DNA of 25,591 nt from assembly GCA_900554135.1 (NCBI GenBank), contig USFU01000007.1, forward strand, positions 1 through 25,591, given 5' to 3'. Below are positions 16,985 to 23,974 of the stretch, in pieces. The DNA is from an uncultured Collinsella sp. Lineage in GTDB: Bacteria; Actinomycetota; Coriobacteriia; Coriobacteriales; Coriobacteriaceae. The notes beneath the pieces were generated by a model. It was not told the origin of the DNA. It searched no databases and saw nothing but the letters and a program-made list of their open reading frames with translations. Position 1 is the stretch's first letter; every line of letters begins with the position of its first letter. The position numbers and the translations under genes were made by a program.

Positions 16985-17024
16985 GAAAAATATTGCGGCA
17001 AAGGGACAGCCCCTTTGCCGCAAT
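16985..17024 (-). terminator. Terminator of the YoaK-like gene
   Basis: On the minus strand ATTGCGGCAAAGGG pairs perfectly (14 bp) with CCCTTTGCCGCAAT around a 5-nt loop, then a TATTTTT tract, beginning 3 nt past the stop codon. Confidence 0.88.
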
Positions 17025-17027
17025 CGG

Positions 17028-17744
17028 TTACTTTCGGCAGCCCTCTTTCCAAGCCTCGGCCGCAACCTTCCAGCGTAAGCGCAAGTCGCGCTCGCGGTCG
17101 ATGAACATGATGGCAAACGCGACAAACAGCAGCAAACTCGCCACGACGATGGCGTGCAGCCCCATGCGCTCAATACACCAGTTGCCCAGCACGGCGCCAA
17201 ACACAAAGGTAAAGATCACGCCAAAGTACAGCAGGCCGTTTTCCAAAAAGCCGCGCCTGTGGGTGATGATGTAATCGTCCACGTTTTGCAGCGCGTTGCG
17301 CAAGTTGCCGATGCACATGGTCGTAGCGATGCCGTGACCGTGGATCTTGCGGAAGCTCTCGACTTGCATGCCGCAGGCAAAAGAGGTGAGGCAGTTGGCG
17401 AGCAGGTTGTAACCGCCACCGGGGATAAAGCTCACGCCCAGCAAGATGACGGCTTCAAAGAACACCGTCACCTGACGCCAGTGGATCACGCTGCCAAACC
17501 GCTCGTGTACCAGATCGGCAAGCATAATACCCACGGCAAACGACACCACAGGAAAGAAGTAGCGCCCCGCAAGTGCCCAGTTGCCCTCCGAGATGCTCAC
17601 GCCCACGAGCAGGATGTTGCCTGTCTGCGCGTTGGCGAAAACATGGTCGCGCCCAATGTACGAATACACGTCCATAAAGCCACCGGCGAGCGCCAAGATG
17701 ATGCCCAGCTCAATAGACTCCGATATCTGTTTGGCACGCTGCAT
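17028..17744 (-). CDS. YoaK-family (DUF1275) membrane protein
   Basis: 238 residues from the ATG at 17744, preceded by AAGGAGG about 10 nt upstream; the frame is open to 17900, but that extension has no family resemblance. About six membrane segments. The family signature is visible: LALAGGFMDVYSYI near the N-terminus, VFANAQTGNILLVG, the amphipathic CGMQVESFRKIHGHGIATTMCIGNLRN in the middle and GAVLGNWCIERMGLHAIVVASLLLF. Function of this family is not settled. It stands alone, with terminator downstream and an independent fucO promoter after it. Confidence 0.88.
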   Translation of the reverse strand: MQRAKQISESIELGIILALAGGFMDVYSYIGRDHVFANAQTGNILLVGVSISEGNWALAGRYFFPVVSFAVGIMLADLVHERFGSVIHWRQVTVFFEAVILLGVSFIPGGGYNLLANCLTSFACGMQVESFRKIHGHGIATTMCIGNLRNALQNVDDYIITHRRGFLENGLLYFGVIFTFVFGAVLGNWCIERMGLHAIVVASLLLFVAFAIMFIDRERDLRLRWKVAAEAWKEGCRK

Positions 17745-17925
17745 CGTCGTGCATCCTCCTTGTTGACGACTCTCTCGTGCGTTGGCGGAAACATAGCCGC
17801 CGTTCATACTGTAACCCATTGACAACATGGCGTGCGCGCGAGACGACCCCTTCGACACAGGGATACACAGTCTGGAAACAAACGACACCCGCATCGACAC
17901 GCCGATCCGCTAGCTCATGTACTCC

Positions 17926-17966
17926 ACCAGTCTTTTTAGCCCCGTCCCAAAAAGACTGGTTACAAT
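17926..17966 (+). promoter_or_regulatory. ygiQ promoter region with a 12-bp inverted repeat
   Basis: ACCAGTCTTTTT (17926-17937) pairs perfectly with AAAAAGACTGGT (17949-17960), loop 11 nt, directly abutting the -10-like TACAAT (17961-17966). The repeat fills the -35 and spacer zone, and no good -35 hexamer is seen, so activation or repression through the dyad is plausible. Confidence 0.5.
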
Positions 17967-17997
17967 TACGTGCAGCATACAAACACCGGGAGGGATC

Positions 17998-20130
17998 GTG
18001 GCAAAAAAGCCTCAGCACGCTCAGAACAACCAGCGCAGTCAGCAGGGCAAACAGGGCCAGCAGCAAAAGCGCGGCGGTAAGGCGCAGGGTGGGCACACCA
18101 CGCATACCCCAGCAGCGCTCACACGCCCCTGGCGTCCGGGCCGCGATAAGTTCCTCCCCGTCAGCCGGGCCGACATGGATGCGCGCGGCTGGGACCAGTG
18201 CGACTTTGTCTACGTCTGCGGCGATGCTTACGTGGACCATCCCAGCTTTGGCATGGCCATCATCAGCCGTGTCCTCGACGCGCACGGCTACAAGGTGGGC
18301 ATCATCTGTCAACCCGACTGGACTGACCCCGCCAGCATCACTGTGCTCGGCGAGCCGCGCCTGGGCTTTCTCGTCAGCGCCGGCAACATGGACTCCATGG
18401 TCAACCACTATTCGGTGACCAAGCACCGCCGCCACACCGACGCCTATACCCCCGGCGGCGAGGAAGGTCACCGCCCCAACCGTGCCGTCACGGTCTACGG
18501 CAATCTCATCCGCCAGACGTTCAAGGACGCTCCCGTCATTATCGGCGGCATCGAGGCGAGCCTGCGCCGCCTGGCCCACTACGACTACTGGCAGGACAAG
18601 CTCAAGCGTTCGGTACTGCTCGACTCGGGCGCCGACATCCTCATCTACGGCATGGGCGAGCACGCGATCGTCGAGATCGCCGACGCGCTCGACGCGGGAC
18701 TGCCCGTCGATCAGATCACCTATATCAACGGCACCGTTTACCGCACCGGTTCGCTCGACGAGGTCTACGACTACGACCTGCTGCCCAGCTGGGACGACCT
18801 TACCGCCGACAAGCTCAACTACGCGCGCAGCTTTAACGTGCAGCAGCAAAACATGGACCCCATCACCGGGCATCGCCTGGTAGAGCCCTACCCCAACAGC
18901 ATTTATGTGGTGCAGAACCCGCCGTCGGCGACGCTCACCACCGATGAGATGGACGAGGTGGCCGAGCTCCCCTACGCACGTGATTGGCATCCCGACTACG
19001 ACGCGGCAGGCGGCGTGCCGGCCTTTGCCGAGATCAAGTTTTCCATTAGCTCCAACCGCGGCTGTTTTGGCGAGTGCTCGTTTTGCGCGCTCACCTTCCA
19101 CCAGGGCCGCGTGCTGCAGATGCGCAGCCACGACTCGATCATGCGCGAGGCCGAGCTGCTCACGCGCGACCCGGAGTTTAAGGGCTACATCAACGACGTG
19201 GGCGGACCGACGGCCAACTTTAGCCGCCCGGCCTGCGACAAACAGCTCAAGCACGGCGTGTGCAAGAACAAGCGCTGCCTGTGGCCGAGCGTATGCAAGA
19301 ACATGGTGGTCGACGAGAGCGGCTACACGCAGCTGCTGCGCGACCTGCGCCAGCTGCCGGGCGTCAAGAAGGTCTTTGTCCGCAGCGGCATCCGTTTTGA
19401 CTACACCATGGCCGATGCCTCGGACGAGTTTTTGCGCGAGCTGCTGGAACACCATGTCTCGGGCCAGCTACGCGTGGCACCCGAGCACGTGAGCGACGCG
19501 GTGCTCTCCGTAATGGGCAAGCCGAGCCGCGCCGTCTACGATGCGTTCTGTCGCAAATTTGAGCGCTTGAACCGCGAATACGGACTCAAGCAGTATGTGG
19601 TGCCGTATCTGATATCGAGCCATCCCGGCTCGACGATGAAGGAAGCCGTGGACCTCGCCGAGGCCGTGCGCGACATGGGCTACATGCCCGAGCAGGTGCA
19701 GGACTTCTACCCCACGCCGTCCACCATGTCGACGTGCATGTACTACACCGGCGTGGACCCGCGCACCATGCAGCCGATCTATGTGGCGCGCGACCCGCAC
19801 GAGAAGGCCATGCAACGTGCGCTCATCCAGTATCGCAAGCCCGAGAACTACAAGCTCGTGCGCGAGGCGCTGGAAAAAGCCGGCCGCCGCGATCTGATTG
19901 GCTACACCAAGCATTGCCTGATTCGTCCCGTGCCGCCGCGCCCGGGCGAGACATCTGCCAACGGCGGGCATGGAACCGGCAAGAAGGGCGGCAAGCCGCA
20001 CGGTGGCGCCGGCAAGGGGCCCAAGGGTAGCAAGGGGCACAGCGGCATGTCGCGCGCACAGAACACTGCCGGTCGCAATCGCGCAGCCCAGGGGCGTCAG
20101 GGCGCCAACGGAGGCGGACGCCGCAACTAG
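17998..20130 (+). CDS. ygiQ: YgiQ-family radical SAM protein
   Basis: 710 residues from a GTG at 17998 with GGGAGGG just upstream; the frame is open to 17917 without a better start. An N-terminal Q/K-rich stretch of about 45 residues precedes the YgiQ N-domain (FLPVSRADMDARGWDQCDFVYVCGDAYVDHPSFG). The radical SAM cluster motif CFGECSFC supplies C356, C360 and C363 for the [4Fe-4S] centre. Downstream CDKQLKHGVCKNKRCLWPSVC holds further conserved cysteines. YVVPYLISSHPGSTMKEAV and EQVQDFYPTPSTMSTCMYYTG are typical of the C-terminal part. The last ~65 residues are Gly/Lys-rich and low complexity, perhaps RNA-binding. Substrate of the family is unknown. Its stop overlaps that of the convergent CPBP gene in CTAG. 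Confidence 0.92.
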   Translation: MAKKPQHAQNNQRSQQGKQGQQQKRGGKAQGGHTTHTPAALTRPWRPGRDKFLPVSRADMDARGWDQCDFVYVCGDAYVDHPSFGMAIISRVLDAHGYKVGIICQPDWTDPASITVLGEPRLGFLVSAGNMDSMVNHYSVTKHRRHTDAYTPGGEEGHRPNRAVTVYGNLIRQTFKDAPVIIGGIEASLRRLAHYDYWQDKLKRSVLLDSGADILIYGMGEHAIVEIADALDAGLPVDQITYINGTVYRTGSLDEVYDYDLLPSWDDLTADKLNYARSFNVQQQNMDPITGHRLVEPYPNSIYVVQNPPSATLTTDEMDEVAELPYARDWHPDYDAAGGVPAFAEIKFSISSNRGCFGECSFCALTFHQGRVLQMRSHDSIMREAELLTRDPEFKGYINDVGGPTANFSRPACDKQLKHGVCKNKRCLWPSVCKNMVVDESGYTQLLRDLRQLPGVKKVFVRSGIRFDYTMADASDEFLRELLEHHVSGQLRVAPEHVSDAVLSVMGKPSRAVYDAFCRKFERLNREYGLKQYVVPYLISSHPGSTMKEAVDLAEAVRDMGYMPEQVQDFYPTPSTMSTCMYYTGVDPRTMQPIYVARDPHEKAMQRALIQYRKPENYKLVREALEKAGRRDLIGYTKHCLIRPVPPRPGETSANGGHGTGKKGGKPHGGAGKGPKGSKGHSGMSRAQNTAGRNRAAQGRQGANGGGRRN

Positions 20131-21038
20131 GGCAGCGGTGCGCTCGCTGCATCCACCCCACACGCGTGGCGCAGCGAACGCATTGCCTCAACGAGGATGA
20201 CGCCGGCGATAGCGACCGTAATTGCCACATCGAGCGGCGTGTTCACAAACCAGAGCAACGTCATGAGATACGACCCGGCATTAAAGGCAAAGTGCAGCAG
20301 AATCGTGTAGCGGAGCTTTCCGGTCGTCACGAGCACCCAGCCAAAAATGAGGCCGGCAGCGCCCGCATAGCAGCCCTGCACCCAGTTCATATGCATAAAG
20401 CCAAAGATGGCCGCCTGCAGCACGATTGCCGCGGCGATACCCCACGTGCTTGGGGCCGCCCAAGGCACCATGGCGCCATCCTGCGCGCTCGCACGACGCC
20501 GGCGCTTCCAAAGTGGGCGGCACTGCGGATTAAACGCTCGGAGCGAAAACTCAAAAATAATGCCGCGCACCAGCAGCTCTTCACAAAATGGGGCGCCGAG
20601 TACCGTAGTCAGGACGGCGAGATAACTGGTGTCGCCCATGCCTGTTTCCTCGACAAGCTCGCTGTAGTCGGCCGCGGCATCGGGCAACAGCGACAGCGCG
20701 GCGTCGGTCACGTAGCCAACAACCACCTGCAGGGCCAGGCCGATCACGATAACGCAGGCGATGCGTTTCCACGCCCCACGCGCTCCCCCGCCGAGCGGGT
20801 GTTCGCTTTGCCGGCGTGCCATAAACGAACGCGGCCACAGATAACGCCACCACAGCAGCGCCATCAAAAACGATGCTGTCTGCGCGACGGCCTGAAGCAA
20901 TTGAATGTCGAGGTCATCGATCGAAAAACCCATGAACACCGATGCGACGCCAAGGGCGGAAAACAAAACGACGCTCAGGGCAATATCGACAGCAACGACG
21001 CCAAAACAGGCAAGCGCCCAAATCATCGCATTGAGCAT
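20127..21038 (-). CDS. CPBP-family intramembrane metalloprotease
   Basis: 303 residues from the ATG at 21038, preceded by GAGGAGG 6 nt upstream; the longer open frame to 21413 covers the antitoxin gene in another frame and is not coding. About eight hydrophobic segments. The three CPBP (Abi/CAAX-protease) motifs are present: EELLVR with E153, E154 and R158; FMHMNW with H216; and HFAFN with H249 and N253. Such proteases may process membrane proteins, bacteriocins or immunity factors; the substrate here is unknown. An unusual basic insertion (WKRRRRAS) sits in a loop after motif 1. Tail-to-tail overlap of 4 bp with ygiQ. Confidence 0.9.
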   Translation of the reverse strand: MLNAMIWALACFGVVAVDIALSVVLFSALGVASVFMGFSIDDLDIQLLQAVAQTASFLMALLWWRYLWPRSFMARRQSEHPLGGGARGAWKRIACVIVIGLALQVVVGYVTDAALSLLPDAAADYSELVEETGMGDTSYLAVLTTVLGAPFCEELLVRGIIFEFSLRAFNPQCRPLWKRRRRASAQDGAMVPWAAPSTWGIAAAIVLQAAIFGFMHMNWVQGCYAGAAGLIFGWVLVTTGKLRYTILLHFAFNAGSYLMTLLWFVNTPLDVAITVAIAGVILVEAMRSLRHACGVDAASAPLP

Positions 21039-21089
21039 GCCAACCTCCTCAAGACCGTTCCCTAGTTCTACCACAACTCGGCAGAGAGC

Positions 21090-21120
21090 TGATCCCATGG
21101 GGACGGAGGAAAACGGATCA
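21090..21120 (+). repeat. 31-bp dispersed repeat, copy C
   Basis: Same unit as at 8362-8446, with perfect TGATCC/GGATCA ends and core CCCATGGGGACGGAGG. It ends one base from the antitoxin stop codon. Confidence 0.88.
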
Positions 21121-21121
21121 C

Positions 21122-21322
21122 TTATTGATGAGAATCGGGCGCAGTGCCAAAAGCCCCGTTGGGCGAGATGTCGAACGGGAAGGTGCCGCAGCGATTGAAC
21201 GCGGCGATAAACATGCGGATGGCGTTGGACGGCGTGGTGCCCACGAGCTGAGTTGCCGCCGCGAAGGCTGCCTTCTCCTCGGGCAAGACCTTCGCGACTA
21301 CGGGGGTCATGTGTTCTGCCAT
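21122..21322 (-). CDS. RelB/DinJ-like antitoxin, apparently without toxin
   Basis: 66 residues from the ATG at 21322 (AAGGAAG 6 nt upstream). The pattern VVAKVLPEEKAAFAAATQLVGTTPSNAIRMFIAAF followed by TFPFDI is that of RelB/DinJ ribbon-helix-helix antitoxins, where a beta strand, two helices and the LPFD-type motif mark the DNA-binding domain. The toxin-binding C-terminal tail is short. The usual RelE/YafQ toxin gene should follow on the same strand, but the next 83 bp hold only repeat copy C and then the CPBP gene. It is flanked by copies C and D in the same orientation, so the toxin may have been lost. Confidence 0.75.
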   Translation of the reverse strand: MAEHMTPVVAKVLPEEKAAFAAATQLVGTTPSNAIRMFIAAFNRCGTFPFDISPNGAFGTAPDSHQ

Positions 21323-21356
21323 GGCGCTTCCTTTTTGAAACGACGGTAGTGCGGAT

Positions 21357-21415
21357 AGATGCGGGCCACGCGGCTGGGCGACGGGCTGTGAAGGCAACCC
21401 GATTGGCCCGCATCT
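21357..21415 (-). promoter_or_regulatory. 12-bp inverted repeat in the antitoxin leader
   Basis: AGATGCGGGCCA (21357-21368) pairs perfectly with TGGCCCGCATCT (21404-21415), 35 nt between, in the region just upstream of the antitoxin start. It lies in the transcript if the promoter is near 21446-21480. Confidence 0.6.
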
Positions 21416-21445
21416 GGAGTTTGTTTCTGCGGCGTTGTATTACTT

Positions 21446-21464
21446 GGTATTCCTAAGTATTACC
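21446..21464. promoter_or_regulatory. Candidate antitoxin operator
   Basis: GGTATTCCTAAGTATTACC is a 19-bp imperfect palindrome about 125 bp upstream of the antitoxin start; a further GAATACC at 21474-21480 pairs with its left arm. RelB-type proteins bind such dyads to repress their own promoter. Clear promoter hexamers were not identified. Confidence 0.4.
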
Positions 21465-21485
21465 CCGCAGATAGAATACCACACC

Positions 21486-21516
21486 CGACCCCATGGGGAC
21501 GGAGGAAAACGAATCA
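21486..21516 (+). repeat. 31-bp dispersed repeat, copy D
   Basis: Core CCCATGGGGACGGAGG intact, outer bases degraded (CGACCC at the left, GAATCA at the right). Same orientation as copy C; it lies 20 bp past the stop of the ABC transporter gene, where no ordinary terminator is seen. Confidence 0.85.
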
Positions 21517-21536
21517 TTTTGTTGCTGAGTTAGTTT

Positions 21537-22913
21537 TTAGAGCGTGGTGATGTCCGAGATATCGAGGGCCTGAGCGTCGGCGACATCGTGCGTGGCAAGC
21601 AACAGCATACGGCCGTCGAGCAGGTCGAGCACGACCTTGATCGTCGCATCGCGCGCGGCGGCATCCAGGCCGGTAAAGGGCTCGTCAAGAATCACCGCGC
21701 CGCCCGGGCACAGCAGGGCGCGGGCGATCTCGACACGGCGGCGCTGCCCGCCCGAAAGCTCGGCCACGCGAGCGTGCACATCGACCCCCGGCGCCAGCAG
21801 GCGCAGCATTGCCGCGGCGCTCGAAGCGTCCACGCGTGCATCGGCGCACACCAGCACGTTATCCAGCGCCGAGGCGGACTCGACCAAGCGTGCATCCTGA
21901 AACACCATCGAGCACGGCGCGCACTCCCCCGCTGCCAACGAAAGCAGCGTCGACTTGCCCATGCCCGAAGCGCCCATCACGCAAACACGCCCACCCGCGG
22001 GCACGTTGAGCGCCAAACCTTCGAGCGCCGGCGCCCAGGGTACACGGTCGCCCACGGCAAGCGCAAGCTCCGCCGCAGCGCTGGCGCCAGCAGAGGCCGC
22101 ACGCCCACGGCCCCCGCGTCCATGCGCCCGCACGGCAACACGCCATGCCATGGAACCCGAAGCCCGCAGCAGCCACACCAGCACGCGCTCACACGCCCAC
22201 GAGGCGGCAACGACCAGCACGGTCCACGCCAGCAAATCAGCCGTCTCAATCAAAAGCTTTGCCTGATAGATGCGCTCGCCCACGGTGCCCACCGCCATGC
22301 CGATCAGCTCGGCTGCCACGCCGGCCTTCCAGCTCATGCCGATCACGGCGCGGGCGCACGAAAGCACAAACGGCAGGACTTCGCGCCAGGTATGGGCGCA
22401 AAACAGGCGCCAGCCGCGCACGCCATGCAGACGGAACATCTGCTCCAGCGTTTTATTCACCTGAGCCAGCCCCTCGGCCAGCGAAAAATACACGCCCGGC
22501 AGCGCCATCAAAAAGACCGCGGCGATGCTCACGCGCGCCGACCCCAACCAAATGAGCAGCAGGACCACCACGCAGGCAACCGGCGTCGCCTTTACAAACG
22601 ACAGCGCCGGAGCCACCAGGTGCGCAAACGCCCGCGAACGTGACGAAATCCCGGCAAGCACGCCGCCGCACACCGCGGCAAGCGCCAGCCCACCCAGTAT
22701 CCGCGCGCCCGAGCCCGCCAAAATCGCCCAGGTACCGCCATCGCACACCAAGCGCAGCAGCGCCAAGGCAACAGCACCCGGCCCCGGCAAAATCAACGGC
22801 TGCGCCACCAGCGCCGCCGCGAAGACCCACACGGCAAGCCAAAAGGCGGCGACGGCACCTGCTGCCGCCACCGCCTTCATACGCTCTGTCATTTGTCGAG
22901 CAAACGCACGCAC
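21537..22913 (-). CDS. NitT/TauT-type ABC transporter, permease and ATPase fused in one chain
   Basis: 458 residues starting at a GTG (22913) with GGAG 6 nt upstream, 3 nt after the stop of the substrate-binding gene. Residues ~1-255 form a permease of the SsuC/TauC class: about six membrane helices and the coupling-helix region EQMFRLHGVRGWRLFCAHTWREVLPFV. After an Ala/Gly/Arg-rich linker (~260-285), residues ~290-458 form an ATPase: Walker A GASGMGKST, Q-loop MVFQDAR, signature LSGGQRRRVEIARAL, Walker B GAVILDEPFTGLD and H-loop LLATHD. The ATPase part is short, about 170 residues against the usual 230-260. In this family the two are normally separate genes. Substrate unknown. Confidence 0.88.
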   Translation of the reverse strand: MRAFARQMTERMKAVAAAGAVAAFWLAVWVFAAALVAQPLILPGPGAVALALLRLVCDGGTWAILAGSGARILGGLALAAVCGGVLAGISSRSRAFAHLVAPALSFVKATPVACVVVLLLIWLGSARVSIAAVFLMALPGVYFSLAEGLAQVNKTLEQMFRLHGVRGWRLFCAHTWREVLPFVLSCARAVIGMSWKAGVAAELIGMAVGTVGERIYQAKLLIETADLLAWTVLVVAASWACERVLVWLLRASGSMAWRVAVRAHGRGGRGRAASAGASAAAELALAVGDRVPWAPALEGLALNVPAGGRVCVMGASGMGKSTLLSLAAGECAPCSMVFQDARLVESASALDNVLVCADARVDASSAAAMLRLLAPGVDVHARVAELSGGQRRRVEIARALLCPGGAVILDEPFTGLDAAARDATIKVVLDLLDGRMLLLATHDVADAQALDISDITTL

Positions 22914-22916
22914 GGG

Positions 22917-23972
22917 CTACTCCATGTAGTAGAAATCGTCAGCCGGAAGTTTACCACCCACGGCGCTCGCGTCCGCGTCGGACAGCACCTGCAGATACCC
23001 ACTAAGTGCCACCTTCATATCCTTCCCCGTCTGGCACACGAGCATGCACCCGGGAATCGCCTTTTCGGCAATCGTGGCGTTATCCACGATGCCCGCATCG
23101 ACCACGGCCTGAGCCCAGTCCGCCGGCGCCGCGTTGACGGCCTTCACGCTCGCCGCATGGCAGCTCAAGAACTCCGCCACAGCCTCGGGATGTTCCTCGG
23201 CAAACGCGCGGCGCACCACGGTCACGCCCGTCAGCAGGCGCGAACCCGTGTCACCCGCCAACTCGTCCCACACATCGGCCAGACTTACCGGCGCCGACAG
23301 CTTGCCTTCGCTCTTGGCGATGGCAGCGGTCTTGAACGGCTCCGGCAGCACGCCCACGGCAGACGGATCGGCAAGCAGGGCCGACAGCACCTCGGTGGGC
23401 TCGCTCTTAAACTCGAGCGTCACCTGGCCGATCAGGCCCGCGCGCTCCAGCAGGTAGTTCATGACGTACTCCGGCGTGGTGCCCTTGCCCGTCATGTAGA
23501 CGGTGCGACCCGCCAGATCGCCAAACGAGGCCACTTTCGCGTCGCCCGTCACAACGTTCAGCACACCCAGCGTGTTGATGTCGATGACCTGCACCGCGCC
23601 CTCGGTCTTGTTATAGAGCACGCTCGCCACGTTGGCCGGCACCAGGGCAATGTCGATATCGCCCTGAATGACCTTGGGCACGATCTCGTCGGCGGCGGTG
23701 TTGATCGCAAAGTCGAACTCATTGTCCGTCTCGCCATCGGCCGCCCGGTCCATAAACTGCACCAGACCAATCGAGGTCGGCCCCTTGAGCGAGGCGACGT
23801 GCACCTCGACCGGCTCTGCAGCAGCACCGGCGCCGTCCGTGGCAGCCGAGCCCGCGGCGGACCCGGCCCCCGCAGCCCCGCCACCACAGCCCGCGAGCGC
23901 GAGCGACAGGACGCTCGCGGCGAGCGCCGAGGCAAACCCCCGGCGCGACATCTCAAAATCAAACGCGCGCAT
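22917..23972 (-). CDS. Tat-type lipoprotein, NitT/TauT-like ABC substrate-binding protein
   Basis: 351 residues from the ATG at 23972, 2 nt after the hydrogenase stop, with GAGGGG about 11 nt upstream. The N-terminus has a twin-arginine motif SRRGFAS, a hydrophobic stretch and a lipobox LALAGC, so it is probably exported folded and anchored outside the membrane. A Gly/Ala/Ser linker follows, then a type 2 periplasmic-binding fold of the NMT1/ThiY-like class: VEVHVASLKGPTSIGLV, NTAADEIVPKVIQGDIDIALVPANVASVLYN and MTGKGTTPEYVMNYLL. It feeds the fused transporter next door. Ligand cannot be read; thiamine-precursor, sulfonate or nitrate-like anions are the known range for relatives. Confidence 0.88.
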   Translation of the reverse strand: MRAFDFEMSRRGFASALAASVLSLALAGCGGGAAGAGSAAGSAATDGAGAAAEPVEVHVASLKGPTSIGLVQFMDRAADGETDNEFDFAINTAADEIVPKVIQGDIDIALVPANVASVLYNKTEGAVQVIDINTLGVLNVVTGDAKVASFGDLAGRTVYMTGKGTTPEYVMNYLLERAGLIGQVTLEFKSEPTEVLSALLADPSAVGVLPEPFKTAAIAKSEGKLSAPVSLADVWDELAGDTGSRLLTGVTVVRRAFAEEHPEAVAEFLSCHAASVKAVNAAPADWAQAVVDAGIVDNATIAEKAIPGCMLVCQTGKDMKVALSGYLQVLSDADASAVGGKLPADDFYYME

Positions 23973-23974
23973 CG

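Noticed and set aside
17710..19455. 581-codon minus-strand frame opposite ygiQ
   Set aside because: Antisense shadow of a recognisable radical SAM gene; Val/Ala/His-rich without domains.
21039..21413. N-terminal extension of the CPBP protease
   Set aside because: The extension has no hydrophobic or family character, overlaps the antitoxin gene in another frame, and a strong ribosome site marks the ATG at 21038.
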